Shown here: positions 23,328 through 33,092 of the stretch, one piece after another
How the letters are laid out: each line of letters begins with the position of its first letter
How positions within the stretch are numbered: the stretch's first letter is position 1
Assembly (NCBI GenBank): GCA_945919075.1
Contig: CAMEIX010000019.1
Coordinates: 1-58,253, forward strand
Source of the DNA: an uncultured Lachnospiraceae bacterium
GTDB taxonomy: Bacteria > Bacillota > Clostridia > Lachnospirales > Lachnospiraceae
Direction: 5' to 3'
DNA length: 58,253 nucleotides
The notes under the pieces: generated by a model
Told to the model about the DNA's origin: nothing
The model's database searches: none
The model's input: only the letters and a program-made list of their open reading frames with translations
Made by a program: the position numbers and the translations under genes

Positions 23328-25157
23328 ATGATTCAGAAACGGGAAGACGTAAGAAACGTGGCCATTATTGCCCATGTTGACCATGGTAAAACCACTCTGG
23401 TGGATGAGCTTTTGAAACAAAGCGGTGTGTTTCGTGAAAATCAGGAAATTGCGGAACGCGTCATGGATTCCAATGATATTGAAAGAGAACGCGGTATTAC
23501 CATTCTCTCCAAAAATACTGCCGTAACCTATAAGAATACAAAGATCAACATTATCGATACCCCTGGTCATGCGGACTTTGGCGGTGAAGTAGAACGTGTC
23601 TTAAAAATGGTAAATGGTGTCATTCTGGTCGTGGATGCCTTTGAAGGTCCCATGCCCCAGACCAAATTTGTGCTCCGGAAAGCTTTGGAATTAAAGCTGC
23701 CGGTAATCGTTTGTGTCAATAAGATTGACCGTCCCGAAGCACGTCCGGAAGCCGTTGTGGATGAAGTATTGGAGTTGTTTCTGGATTTGGAAGCAGATGA
23801 TGCACAGCTTGACTGCCCCTTCGTTTTTGCATCCGCAAAAGCAGGCAGTGCAACCTTGAATCTGACCGTTAAGAATAAGGATATGAAACCTCTCTTCGAT
23901 ACCATTTTGGACTATATCCCCGCTCCCGAAGGGGATCCGGAATCCGGTACCCAGGTTTTGATCAGTACCATTGACTACAATGAATATGTGGGCCGTATCG
24001 GCGTTGGCAAAGTAGACAACGGAAAGATTGCCGTTAATCAGGAAGTGGTCCTCTGCAACGCACATGATCCCGAAAAGCAGAAAAAAGTAAAAATCAGTAA
24101 ATTGTATGAATTTGACGGCTTAAACAAAGTGGAAGTAAAGGAAGCCGGAATCGGTTCCATCGTTGCCATTTCCGGTATCACGGATATTCACATCGGTGAC
24201 ACGCTCTGCTCTCCGGACAATGTTTCCCCCATTCCCTTCCAGAAAATCAGCGAGCCCACTATTGCCATGCAGTTTATGGTAAATGACTCCCCTCTCGCAG
24301 GACAGGAAGGCAAATACGTTACCAGCCGACACATCCGGGACAGACTGTTTCGGGAATTAAATACCGATGTTTCCCTCCGCGTGGAAGAAACCGAATCCGC
24401 AGACTGCTTCAAGGTCTCCGGCCGTGGAGAACTTCATTTGTCCGTTCTGATTGAAAACATGCGCCGCGAAGGCTTTGAATTTGCGGTAAGCAAGGCAGAA
24501 GTCCTTTATAAAGAAGATGAAAACGGTAAAAAATTGGAGCCTATGGAACTTTGCTACATTGATGTTCCCGATGAATTCTCCGGTACTGTGATTGAAAAAC
24601 TGAGCATGAGAAAGGGCGAACTTAGAAATATGGGAACCGGTACAGGCGGCTACACCCGTCTGGAATTTTCCATCCCTTCCAGGGGTTTAATCGGCTATCG
24701 TGGCGACTTTATGACCGACACCAAAGGAAATGGTATCATGAACTCTATTTTTGACGGATACGGCCCTTACAAGGGCGATATTCAGTATCGCAAACAGGGT
24801 TCCCTAATTGCCTTTGAAAACGGAGAATCCATTACCTACGGTCTTTTCAATGCCCAGGAGCGTGGTACTCTCTTCATCGGTCCGGGCGTTAAGGTTTATG
24901 CCGGCATGGTAATCGGAAGCAACGGCCGTGGTGAGGACATCGAAGTCAATGTCTGCAAAAAGAAACAGCTCACCAACACCCGTTCTTCCAGTGCAGATGA
25001 AGCTCTTCGTCTGGTGCCTCCGAAGGTCATGAGTTTGGAGCAGTGCCTGGATTTCATTGACACTGACGAACTTTTGGAAGTAACCCCTGCTTCCCTTCGA
25101 ATCCGAAAGAAAATTTTGGACCCCACGCTCAGAAAACGTGCGGCCATGAAAAAATAA
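23328..25157 (+). CDS. typA: translational GTPase TypA/BipA
   Basis: 609 aa, the normal length. G1 reads AHVDHGKTTLVDELL, G2 RGITILSKN, G3 DTPGHADFGGEVE, G4 NKIDRPEA and G5 SAKAG. The C-terminal part ends with the BipA-specific segment TNTRSSSADEALRLVPPKVM then SLEQCLDFIDTDELLEVTP. It binds the ribosome and helps large-subunit assembly under stress or cold. It is monocistronic, with its own promoter and terminator. Confidence 0.95.
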   Translation: MIQKREDVRNVAIIAHVDHGKTTLVDELLKQSGVFRENQEIAERVMDSNDIERERGITILSKNTAVTYKNTKINIIDTPGHADFGGEVERVLKMVNGVILVVDAFEGPMPQTKFVLRKALELKLPVIVCVNKIDRPEARPEAVVDEVLELFLDLEADDAQLDCPFVFASAKAGSATLNLTVKNKDMKPLFDTILDYIPAPEGDPESGTQVLISTIDYNEYVGRIGVGKVDNGKIAVNQEVVLCNAHDPEKQKKVKISKLYEFDGLNKVEVKEAGIGSIVAISGITDIHIGDTLCSPDNVSPIPFQKISEPTIAMQFMVNDSPLAGQEGKYVTSRHIRDRLFRELNTDVSLRVEETESADCFKVSGRGELHLSVLIENMRREGFEFAVSKAEVLYKEDENGKKLEPMELCYIDVPDEFSGTVIEKLSMRKGELRNMGTGTGGYTRLEFSIPSRGLIGYRGDFMTDTKGNGIMNSIFDGYGPYKGDIQYRKQGSLIAFENGESITYGLFNAQERGTLFIGPGVKVYAGMVIGSNGRGEDIEVNVCKKKQLTNTRSSSADEALRLVPPKVMSLEQCLDFIDTDELLEVTPASLRIRKKILDPTLRKRAAMKK

Positions 25158-25168
25158 TCAGGAATATC

Positions 25169-25199
25169 AAAACGGGAGCGTAGATGCGCTCCCGTTTTT
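25169..25199. terminator. bidirectional terminator between typA and the FNT gene
   Basis: AAAACGGGAGCG (25169-25180) and CGCTCCCGTTTT (25187-25198) form a perfect 12-bp stem around a 6-nt loop, with T-runs on both strands. It ends typA on the plus strand and is the first clear terminator downstream of the whole mannan operon on the minus strand. Confidence 0.9.
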
Positions 25200-25231
25200 A
25201 AGTCTTATATCGTTTTTGGGTTTTCCCACAA

Positions 25232-26077
25232 TTAGTACTCTTCTGCAATATCAATTTCTTCCTGCTCTTTTTCGATGGGCATTGCATAACCGGGGGTATG
25301 ATGCAGGTATACAAACCAGTATCCTATTCCCACGATTCCGGCACCGCCTACAATATTGCCAAGAGTAACCGGCAGAAGATTTTTAAACAGAAAACTTCCA
25401 AAATTCAGGGAATCGGCAACAATACCATATTCCAGTTTAGCAAAAATACCTGCCATTCCAAAATAAATATCTGCAATACTGTGTTCAAATCCGCAAAGTA
25501 CAAACAACATCACCGGCCAAAAACTCATCAAAAGTTTCCCGGACACTTTCTTTGCTGCAAAGGAAGCCCATACTGCAATACAAACTAAAATATTACAAAG
25601 GATACCGCGGATAAAGGAGTCGGAAAAGGATAGTCCTACCCTGTTCACTGCTGAACCTACTATATTTTCCGCAAGCCTGCCGGAAAACAAATCCGGCGTG
25701 TGTCCGTAAACTACCAATGCCGCAACAAATGTTGCACCAATGAAGTTTCCGAGGAAGACACAGGCCCAGTTCTTTAACATTTCCCTTATCTTTACCTTTT
25801 TTTCCAAAACGGATAAAATAATCAGGTTATTTCCGGTAAACAATTCACTACCGGATATTAAAACCATGGCCATTCCGGCCGGAAATACACAGGCACTTAA
25901 CAGTCTCGCCACAGAAGGATTTTCAATGGTGACTGCTACGGTTGTGGACGCAATGCCCGCAAATCCTATGAACATCCCGGCAAGAATACCAAGAACAATC
26001 ATCTTAATAGCGGATAGTCTGACTTTATGTATTCCAATCTCTACATAATTTCTGGCAATCTCTATAGGTGAATGCAT
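25232..26077 (-). CDS. formate/nitrite transporter family channel (FNT)
   Basis: 281 aa with six hydrophobic segments. FNT hallmarks are GFAGIASTTVAVTI, SGSELFTGNN, NWACVFLGNFIGATFVAALV, GILCNILVCIAVWASFAAK, LCGFEHSIADIYFGMAGIFA and VTLGNIVGGAGIVGIGYWFV. FNT channels pass small monovalent acids such as formate, nitrite, lactate or acetate. The start is the ATG after TTGGAGG; the frame also reads one codon upstream from a TTG. It begins 27 nt after the GH94 stop with no terminator between, so it may be the last gene of the mannan operon and export acids made from it. Confidence 0.9.
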   Translation of the reverse strand: MHSPIEIARNYVEIGIHKVRLSAIKMIVLGILAGMFIGFAGIASTTVAVTIENPSVARLLSACVFPAGMAMVLISGSELFTGNNLIILSVLEKKVKIREMLKNWACVFLGNFIGATFVAALVVYGHTPDLFSGRLAENIVGSAVNRVGLSFSDSFIRGILCNILVCIAVWASFAAKKVSGKLLMSFWPVMLFVLCGFEHSIADIYFGMAGIFAKLEYGIVADSLNFGSFLFKNLLPVTLGNIVGGAGIVGIGYWFVYLHHTPGYAMPIEKEQEEIDIAEEY

Positions 26078-26104
26078 CAAATTCCTCCAAAAACTAATTT
26101 CAGG

Positions 26105-28501
26105 TTACAGAACCAGAACAACTTCATTTTCCTCTGCCATGTCGGCTGCTGCCACATAGGGCTTATCAAGCTTTTTGCCATTTAAGTAAAATTCCTTGAA
26201 GCCGCTTTCTTTGCCGTCCGGGTTCTTTACAATAATATGAAGCTTCTTTCCACGGAATACCTTGTCCATGGTCATTTCTTTCCAATCGGAAGGTATGGAA
26301 GGACATACCCAGAGGCCGTCCAAGTCAGGACGCATACCGCAGATACCTTCCACGCAACCTACCATACAGGTGGATGCGGTACCGGTCAGCCAATGTACGT
26401 GGGAACGTCCCTCAAAAGGAGATTCGATACTTTCCGTAAACTGTCCGTGTACATAAGGCTCCAGTCTTCTTACATCTGCATCTTCATTCTGGGATGCAGG
26501 AGAGCTTTCGGTAAAGTATTCGTGTGCTCTGTTTCCATGTCCCATTAAGGATTCTGCTAAAATAATCCATCCCTGAGGCTGGGAGAAAATACCACCGTTT
26601 TCCTTTGTGGAAGGGTTGAATAAAAGGGCAAGTGCTCCGTCGAATGCATGATCCACATAGGAAGGTGCCATAACGCGGACACCATACTTGGTATTTAACT
26701 CACGATGTACGCTTTCCAGAGCTTTTTCAGCCTGATCCTTGGTTGCCAGTCCGCTGATAACAGCCCAGGACTGGGGATTTAACCACATGCTTGCTTCCGG
26801 ATCCTTCTTGGAACCGATAACCTGTCCGTCTTCCTTGATACCACGTACAAAACGGTCATCTTCCCAGCATTCTTTATTGATAATATCGCCCAGTTCCTTC
26901 TGGGTCTTTTCCAGATATTCAATATATTCTTTATCGTCAAGGTCTGTTGCAAAGCCCTTCATAACGGTAAATGCATAGTATAACTGAAGTGCCACGAAAG
27001 TAGACTCGCCCTTCTTACCCAGACGTAAGCAGTCGTTCCAGTCTGCATGGAGACCTGCAGGCATCTTGTGGTCGCCAAGTCTTTCCATGGAGAAGTTGAT
27101 GGCTCTCTTTAAGTGATCATATACAGTGCCTTTATCTCCGTTGTTTGCGTAAGGAATGACCTCTTTGATGTAATCCTTATCGCCGGATTCTGCAATGTAC
27201 TTCCATACAGTGGGGAACAGCCAGAGGGCATCATCTGCACGATAAGCAGGATGTCCTGTCATCTTAACCCACTCGGGATCGTCAGGAGTACCGGAATTAC
27301 CGGGAACAAAGTCAAAAAGTACAAGCGGAAGTCCGCCACCGTTATCTACCTGTGCGGAAAGCATGAAAGTAATCTGCTTCTTTGCCATGGCAGGATCTAA
27401 GTGGATAATACCCTGAATATCCTGAACGGTATCGCGGTATCCGTAACCGTTACGCTGTCCGCAATAAGTAAAGGATGCTGCACGGGACCAGGTAAAGGTA
27501 ATGAAACACTGGTATGCATTCCAGGTATTTACCATACTGTTGAATGCGGGATCGGGGGTATTCACCTGGAAATTCATTAATTTGGAATGCCAGTAGCGAA
27601 TCAACTCCTGCTTCTCATTTTCTACTACGGAAAGATCTGCATAACCTGCCAGAATTTCGTCGGCTACCCAGGGCTCTGCCTGTCCTAAAACAAATGCAAC
27701 CTCCTTGGATTCACCGGGCTGTAAGGTTAAGGTTGTATGCAATGCGCCACAACCATTTGCATTGTAGTTTAATACATTGTCACAAACACCGTTTTCCACT
27801 GCAACCGGTTTGCCGTATCCGCGATATCTGCCAAGGAATGCATCCTTGTCACCATTGTAAGATTTTACGGTCTGACCTGCCATGCCAAAGAAACGTTCTC
27901 TGTGGTTGGAACCGGTCTCATCCTTGCCGGTGTTGGCATTGATGGTCTGATAAATCTTGTTATTTTCAAAGAAAGTACGGGTAATGAACTGGGTGTACTG
28001 CAGGTTTACCTGATCCTGCTCATAATTGCTGTCGTTGGTAAATTCTGCATAACCGAATACGGAAATATTACGAACCCTGTCACTTTCATTTGTTACTCTG
28101 GCACGCCATACTTCGTATACTTTGCCCAGGGGAACATAGTAAAGGACCTCGGAATGAATGCCTGCATAATCAGCAACCATATTGGAATAAGCAGTACCAT
28201 GATGGCATTCGCATTTATAAGCATCCAAATCCTTTGCTACCGGCTGCCAGGTAGCGGACCAATAGTCCTTATCGTCATCATCTCTAAGATAAACATATCT
28301 TCCGGGAGTGTCATCACTGTTAAAATGATAGCGGATAATTCTTCCGTTTGCACCACTCTGTACAAAGCTGTAACCGCCTGCATTGTTAGAGATGATTGCA
28401 CCGTATGCGGGGGATCCTAAATAGTTCGCCCAGGGTGCGGGAGTATCGGGTCTTGTAATGACATACTCCTTGTTCACTTCGTCAAAGTAACCATACTTCA
28501 T
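26105..28501 (-). CDS. GH94 disaccharide phosphorylase, cellobiose phosphorylase-like
   Basis: 798 aa. The start MKYGYFDEVNKEYVITRPDT, then APWANYLGSPAYGAIISNNA and GRYVYLRDDDDKDYWSATWQ, matches GH94. The general acid is in LHADWNDCLRLG, and the second Asp of DWND is residue 490, the same number reported for Cellvibrio gilvus cellobiose phosphorylase. The product lacks a signal peptide and would act in the cytoplasm, splitting a beta-1,4-linked glucosyl disaccharide with phosphate to Glc-1-P. In a glucomannan operon it could take cellobiose, or a Glc-Man disaccharide; sequence alone does not decide. The ATG follows GAAGGAG. It is the last enzyme gene of the operon. Confidence 0.85.
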   Translation of the reverse strand: MKYGYFDEVNKEYVITRPDTPAPWANYLGSPAYGAIISNNAGGYSFVQSGANGRIIRYHFNSDDTPGRYVYLRDDDDKDYWSATWQPVAKDLDAYKCECHHGTAYSNMVADYAGIHSEVLYYVPLGKVYEVWRARVTNESDRVRNISVFGYAEFTNDSNYEQDQVNLQYTQFITRTFFENNKIYQTINANTGKDETGSNHRERFFGMAGQTVKSYNGDKDAFLGRYRGYGKPVAVENGVCDNVLNYNANGCGALHTTLTLQPGESKEVAFVLGQAEPWVADEILAGYADLSVVENEKQELIRYWHSKLMNFQVNTPDPAFNSMVNTWNAYQCFITFTWSRAASFTYCGQRNGYGYRDTVQDIQGIIHLDPAMAKKQITFMLSAQVDNGGGLPLVLFDFVPGNSGTPDDPEWVKMTGHPAYRADDALWLFPTVWKYIAESGDKDYIKEVIPYANNGDKGTVYDHLKRAINFSMERLGDHKMPAGLHADWNDCLRLGKKGESTFVALQLYYAFTVMKGFATDLDDKEYIEYLEKTQKELGDIINKECWEDDRFVRGIKEDGQVIGSKKDPEASMWLNPQSWAVISGLATKDQAEKALESVHRELNTKYGVRVMAPSYVDHAFDGALALLFNPSTKENGGIFSQPQGWIILAESLMGHGNRAHEYFTESSPASQNEDADVRRLEPYVHGQFTESIESPFEGRSHVHWLTGTASTCMVGCVEGICGMRPDLDGLWVCPSIPSDWKEMTMDKVFRGKKLHIIVKNPDGKESGFKEFYLNGKKLDKPYVAAADMAEENEVVLVL

Positions 28502-28540
28502 AGATTAAATTCTCCTTCATCCAATAAATATTCATTTCTT

Positions 28541-29692
28541 TCAGGCTGTAATCAGGGAAACCAGATAAAAGCTTTCCCTGTTGTCCTCACAGACAGAGGT
28601 AATCGTGATTTCCACACTGTGAGTTTTCCTCTCACCGCGCTCCATGATGGGTTCTAAGTATAAGCAGTCCCCCCAGTCCTCATCGAAATTGGCATCTAAA
28701 ACCACACTGTGTTCCCTGTCTCCGTCAATGGTCAGGGTGGCAACCGGTGCCGGTTTCCGAACCGTTTTCCGATACTGTACTGCAATGAAAGCTGCCTCCA
28801 CCTCAAAGACTATTTTATCATTAATATGACTTGATTGCCACCCCTTTTTAAAGCAGTCCGAAACACAGTCCTGTTTGGTTTCGTCCTTTACAAAGCCTTC
28901 ACAAATCACCGGAACCAGTTCATCATTTCGGTATCTGTGTGCACATTCATAGCCGTTTAAAGTGATCGGAGCGGGAAGTTCTTCCCTGCTCACTTCTACT
29001 TTTTCACCCTTTGTATACAATTCTTCCGCCTTCTTTTTTTCCTGTGACAGATAGTAAGTAATGACGGAAGAAAGCAGGGCATGTCCGGCATCGTTGGGAT
29101 GCAGATCATCCGGTGTAAGATCCCGGACAGCAATCTTCCCCGACGCAACCAATGGATATACCGTACTCTTTAAGCTTACACAGGGCAGGTTGTAATGTCT
29201 GCCCACTTCCCCATGGATATTCTCCGCAGAATCCCCATTGTTATAAAACATATTGTGAACCAGCACTACGGCAGGGGCACAGGGTGCTTTTAAAATTCTC
29301 CTTACCAGTCCCTCGTAGGTTTCCTGAAAATGCGGATCAGCGCCATCGTCATTTACGGAAAACTCCACAATGACAAAATCAGGATTATGGGAAAGGACTT
29401 CTTCTTCCACGCGGCCGGTCCCCAAATGGGATGAGGTTCCGCCAATCCCTGCATTGATGTAAGTAAAATCGGCCTTGGGGAACTGTTCTTTCCACCACGC
29501 ATAGGTTAAATATGCATAACAGGTTTCGGGTGTGGATGACAGGGAGCCCTGGGTAATGGAACCGCCTAAAAATGCTACTTTTAAGGATTCTCCCCTTAAT
29601 GCACGAAGCATCAGCGCCAATATCCTTTCCTCATTGCCCCGGTTTACGATTCCTTTTTCGTAGTCAATCATTTCTTTATACTGCTCGTACAT
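28541..29692 (-). CDS. cytoplasmic SGNH-family acetyl esterase with C-terminal CBM-like domain, CE17-like
   Basis: 383 aa, no signal peptide. SGNH blocks: GGSITQG with Ser45, the GGTSSHLGTGR Gly, the Asn in VEFSVNDDG, and DDLHPND with the Asp195/His198 pair. Residues from about 235 form a second, beta-rich domain (GYECAHRYRNDELVPVI to SFYLVSLITA). This two-domain form resembles CE17 of Roseburia mannan loci, which removes 3-O- and 6-O-acetyls from imported manno-oligosaccharides with the help of a CBM35. It lies 1 nt from GH130_1. CE17 assignment is by similarity recalled from memory. Confidence 0.8.
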   Translation of the reverse strand: MYEQYKEMIDYEKGIVNRGNEERILALMLRALRGESLKVAFLGGSITQGSLSSTPETCYAYLTYAWWKEQFPKADFTYINAGIGGTSSHLGTGRVEEEVLSHNPDFVIVEFSVNDDGADPHFQETYEGLVRRILKAPCAPAVVLVHNMFYNNGDSAENIHGEVGRHYNLPCVSLKSTVYPLVASGKIAVRDLTPDDLHPNDAGHALLSSVITYYLSQEKKKAEELYTKGEKVEVSREELPAPITLNGYECAHRYRNDELVPVICEGFVKDETKQDCVSDCFKKGWQSSHINDKIVFEVEAAFIAVQYRKTVRKPAPVATLTIDGDREHSVVLDANFDEDWGDCLYLEPIMERGERKTHSVEITITSVCEDNRESFYLVSLITA

Positions 29693-29693
29693 G

Positions 29694-30869
29694 TTATTTC
29701 TCCTGCAAAAGTTTTAAATTCTTTGCAATCAGTTCACAGCGCTGTTTCACGCAATCTGCGCTGCGTAACGGATCGGTGGGGGTATGGAACACATAATCTT
29801 TAAGTCTTTCTATGTCAGTCTTTGCCACATGCAGTCTGGTATCACTGGATGCATAGTAAATAAAGACCTCATTCTTTTCGTTCACAACCGCACCGTTGGT
29901 GAAAGTAACGTTGGAAACATCGCCCACTCTTTCCGCGCCTCTGGGGCCGATTAAAAGACCGGAAGGCTCAGCGATTACTCTGGAGGGATCATCCAGGGCC
30001 GTTGCAAATGCATAGATAACATAACGCAGCCCTGCTGCCGTATTGCGTACACCATGGGCGATATGAATCCAGCCCATATCGGTCTTAATGGGAACCGCCC
30101 CGGCACCGTTCTTTACTTCGGTAATGGTATGATATTTACGGATGCTGGTCATTTTTTCTTCATCAATCACCGCATTGGTAATATCCTCGCAAAGACCAAA
30201 TCCGATTCCACCGCCGCTTCCGGTGTCAATAAAATCATCCATGGGTCTGGTGTAAAATGCATATTTTCCATCCACAAACTCCGGATGAAGTACTACATTT
30301 CTCTGTTGGGGAGAATGCAGGGTTTTCAAATTAGGCAGTCTTTCCCAGGTCTTTAAATCCTTTGTTCTGACAATGCCCGCTGCCGCTACGGCTGCGGAAA
30401 GATCCTTTGCTTCTTTATCCTTGCTTTCGGAGCAGAACACTCCGTAAATATAGCCGTCTTCATGCTTGGTCAGACGCATATCGTATACATTGGTCTCTTC
30501 CGGACAGGTATCCGGCAGAACCACCGGATAGTCCCAGAATTTGAATCCGTCCACACCATTGTCACTTTCTGCCACACCAAAGAAGGACTTTCTGTCATTT
30601 CCCTCAATGCGGGCAACCAGATAATACTTTCCATCCATATAAAGGGCGCCGGAGTTCATCACGGCATTAATCCCCAGTCTTTCTTCAAAGAAAGGATTGG
30701 TATCCGCATCCAGATCATACTGCCATTCAATGGGCAGATGGTCTCTGGTCAATACCGGATTTTCATAACGCTCGTAAATTCCGTTGTAAAAATTCTTGTT
30801 GGGATTGTTTTTTCTTGCTAAGAACGCATCCTGCTTCTCTTTTAAAGCATAGTATTTCGGGTGAATCAT
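29694..30869 (-). CDS. GH130_1 4-O-beta-D-mannosyl-D-glucose phosphorylase
   Basis: 391 aa, the length of the Bacteroides fragilis and Ruminococcus albus enzymes. The five-bladed propeller family is recognised by [35 protein letters not shown] (catalytic Asp130), [24 protein letters not shown] and [20 protein letters not shown]. It splits Man-beta-1,4-Glc with phosphate into Man-1-P and glucose. The epimerase gene next to it (no gap) supplies the substrate from mannobiose. Cytoplasmic. The GH130_1 rather than GH130_2 call rests on length, N-terminal form and context. Confidence 0.9.
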   Translation of the reverse strand: MIHPKYYALKEKQDAFLARKNNPNKNFYNGIYERYENPVLTRDHLPIEWQYDLDADTNPFFEERLGINAVMNSGALYMDGKYYLVARIEGNDRKSFFGVAESDNGVDGFKFWDYPVVLPDTCPEETNVYDMRLTKHEDGYIYGVFCSESKDKEAKDLSAAVAAAGIVRTKDLKTWERLPNLKTLHSPQQRNVVLHPEFVDGKYAFYTRPMDDFIDTGSGGGIGFGLCEDITNAVIDEEKMTSIRKYHTITEVKNGAGAVPIKTDMGWIHIAHGVRNTAAGLRYVIYAFATALDDPSRVIAEPSGLLIGPRGAERVGDVSNVTFTNGAVVNEKNEVFIYYASSDTRLHVAKTDIERLKDYVFHTPTDPLRSADCVKQRCELIAKNLKLLQEK

Positions 30870-32042
30870 TTATGCTAACCTCCTCATCATTTCCATGCAC
30901 ATACGCCCATTGTGATAGGGACACTTCCAGGGTTCCACAATGGGGTTGCCCTTCTCCGGATTTCCCTTGTCATCCACGTGCATATACCATTCGTTATGAT
31001 TTTTCTCACTGATAATATAGGTTTTAATGAAGTTCCAGATATTTTCGGCGGCTTCCCTGTATTCCTCATGTTCCGGGTGTTTTTCGTATTCGTTGTAGTA
31101 ACCTACCACGCTTTCCCCCTGTACCCACCATACACGCTTGGTATCATCCACACCTTTTTCACATTCATTGCTCATGGAGTTATTGTAATAGGCTTTCTTA
31201 TAAACCTCTGCCACAAGATCTGCAATCATGGGATCAAAAGCAGCCTTAAGTTCCTTGTCCCCCAGGGCATCGAGACCACGGTCTAAGAGCCATGCGGTTT
31301 CAATATCGTGTCCATAGGAATGGAGGTCAATAATACTGTTCATAGCATTGTCAAAAAAGACTTCCTGACGGTGCCTCTTAGGATTATAGATTTTATTTTT
31401 GAAAGTATCCAGAATCCACATAAGCTTATTCTTTACTCGCTCGTCCCGGGATACCAGATAAAGCTCGGTATAAGCCTCAAATACGTGAAGCAGAGTGTTC
31501 ATGGTACGATCTGCCATGACACCGTTTTCGGAAAGTTTATCATTCTCGGCCGGGGCAAAACTTCTGTCAAGAGCTTCCTTGTAACCGCCTTCATCAAACC
31601 CCTTATTTTCAATCACGTCAAAGAGACCGAATGCAAGATTTAGTGCCTCTTTGTCACCGGATGCCTTATAGTAGGAAGACAGGGCATATACGGCGAATGC
31701 CTGATTGTAAATATGCTTGGTCGTATCGAGCGGTTTTCCGTCATAAGTGACAGACCAGAATATACCGCCATATTCTTTATCCATACATTTCTCTTTCATA
31801 AAGTCATAGGCGCATTGTGCATCCTTTATGAGATTCTGATCCTCAAGTGCCATGGCCGCATTGGAAAAGAACCAGAGGATACGGCTGTTTAAAATACAAC
31901 CCTTTTCATATTTCTTGTCCACGGTTCCATCTTCTGCCATATATCCGTAAAATCCGCCATATTCCGGATCTTCCAGTTTTTGCCAGAACGGAACAAGATC
32001 CTTTTGTAAGTGCGCACGCACTTCTTCTTTCATACTCATCAT
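30870..32042 (-). CDS. cellobiose 2-epimerase (AGE family)
   Basis: 390 aa (alpha/alpha)6 barrel. Family signatures: PFWQKLEDPEYGGFYGYMAE, ILNSRILWFFSNAAMA, IYNQAFAVYALSSYY, MNTLLHVFEAYTELYLVS, SYGHDIETAWLL and WKCPYHNGRMCMEMM, which carry the catalytic His residues. It interconverts reducing-end glucose and mannose, turning Man-beta-1,4-Man into Man-beta-1,4-Glc for GH130_1. The ATG overlaps the LacI stop (ATGA), implying translational coupling. A plain N-acylglucosamine epimerase is the alternative, but context argues against it. Confidence 0.9.
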   Translation of the reverse strand: MMSMKEEVRAHLQKDLVPFWQKLEDPEYGGFYGYMAEDGTVDKKYEKGCILNSRILWFFSNAAMALEDQNLIKDAQCAYDFMKEKCMDKEYGGIFWSVTYDGKPLDTTKHIYNQAFAVYALSSYYKASGDKEALNLAFGLFDVIENKGFDEGGYKEALDRSFAPAENDKLSENGVMADRTMNTLLHVFEAYTELYLVSRDERVKNKLMWILDTFKNKIYNPKRHRQEVFFDNAMNSIIDLHSYGHDIETAWLLDRGLDALGDKELKAAFDPMIADLVAEVYKKAYYNNSMSNECEKGVDDTKRVWWVQGESVVGYYNEYEKHPEHEEYREAAENIWNFIKTYIISEKNHNEWYMHVDDKGNPEKGNPIVEPWKCPYHNGRMCMEMMRRLA

Positions 32043-33076
32043 GATTTCCTTTCCGCCACACTCTGCTTTTCTACCATGTGGCCTTCCACAATATGAACTT
32101 TTTTATTATAGGGCTCTCCATGCAACTTTTTCACTAATACATTGATGGCTGCCTTCGCCATTTCTCTAATATCTACCTGATAGGTGGTAATCCCCACGTC
32201 CAAAATACTGTCCGGATACAGGAAATTATCATATCCCACCACAGAAATGTCCTGCGGCACCCGGTATCCTTTATCCTGTAAAACCTTAATTAACATCCCC
32301 GCGATAAAGTCACAGTTACATACAAATGCCGTAGGCATCTTTTCCGGGAGCTTGTAGACAAATCCTTCCTCCCTCAGTCCCGTTCTTACATCACGGTCCT
32401 CAATCAGATAATCCTTTTTCGGTTCCACGCCGTGCTCAATCAGGGATTTAATATAGCCTAAATAACGGTCTGTAATACTTTCTGTAGAAAACAAGGTTCC
32501 CACATAGGCAATATCCTTATGCCCTTTGTCAAACAGATAATTGGTCAATATGTAACTTCCATAGAAACTATCTGAAATGACACAATCCACTTCATTATCT
32601 TTATCATAAAAATCAAGAAAGACCATGGGAATTCTGGTTACCTGTTTTAAATAATCCTTGTAATCATATCCCGGACTGCCAATAACAATTAACCCCGCTA
32701 CCTTGTTTTCTTCTAAAAGCTTGGGTGTCACATTCTGTTCTTCCATTGCTTCACTTACGATTTCAAACATAGTGAAACTGTTCTTATGGATGGCATAATC
32801 TGCTACTTCCCTGTACATTTTCCAGTAGAAGGAATCGTGAGCGGACAAATATCGTTCCGAAATCAACACCCCTATGTTATAACTTTCCTTTATCAAAGAA
32901 TACTTTGCAGTAGAAGGCATTTTATATCCCATGGATATCGCCAGTTCTTTAATTTTATCACGCATTTCGTCACTGACACCTTTTTGGCCGGACAATGCTT
33001 TGGAAACAGTAACCGTACTGACATTAAGCCTCTTCGCTATATCAGACATGGTAACCGCTTTTTTCATTTTTGCCAT
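32039..33076 (-). CDS. LacI-family transcriptional regulator of the mannan operon
   Basis: About 345 aa. Helix-turn-helix and hinge: MSDIAKRLNVSTVTVSKALS, GQKGVSDEMRDKIKELAISM. The sugar-binding core shows YNIGVLISERYLS, GLIVIGSPGYDY, KDIAYVGTLF and SVVGYDNFLYPDSILDVGIT. I start at the ATG preceded by AGGGG (33076), after the CE2 stop; the longer frame to 33115 overlaps CE2. The gene sits in the middle of the operon, so it would be autoregulated. The effector is probably an intracellular manno-oligosaccharide. I found no clear LacI operator palindrome. Confidence 0.9.
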   Translation of the reverse strand: MAKMKKAVTMSDIAKRLNVSTVTVSKALSGQKGVSDEMRDKIKELAISMGYKMPSTAKYSLIKESYNIGVLISERYLSAHDSFYWKMYREVADYAIHKNSFTMFEIVSEAMEEQNVTPKLLEENKVAGLIVIGSPGYDYKDYLKQVTRIPMVFLDFYDKDNEVDCVISDSFYGSYILTNYLFDKGHKDIAYVGTLFSTESITDRYLGYIKSLIEHGVEPKKDYLIEDRDVRTGLREEGFVYKLPEKMPTAFVCNCDFIAGMLIKVLQDKGYRVPQDISVVGYDNFLYPDSILDVGITTYQVDIREMAKAAINVLVKKLHGEPYNKKVHIVEGHMVEKQSVAERKS

Positions 33077-33092
33077 TTTCCCCTTAGTCCCC

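Noticed and set aside
27902..28420. 172-codon plus-strand frame opposite GH94
   Set aside because: Fully antisense to the conserved GH94 N-terminal region and with no ribosome binding site or recognisable domain.
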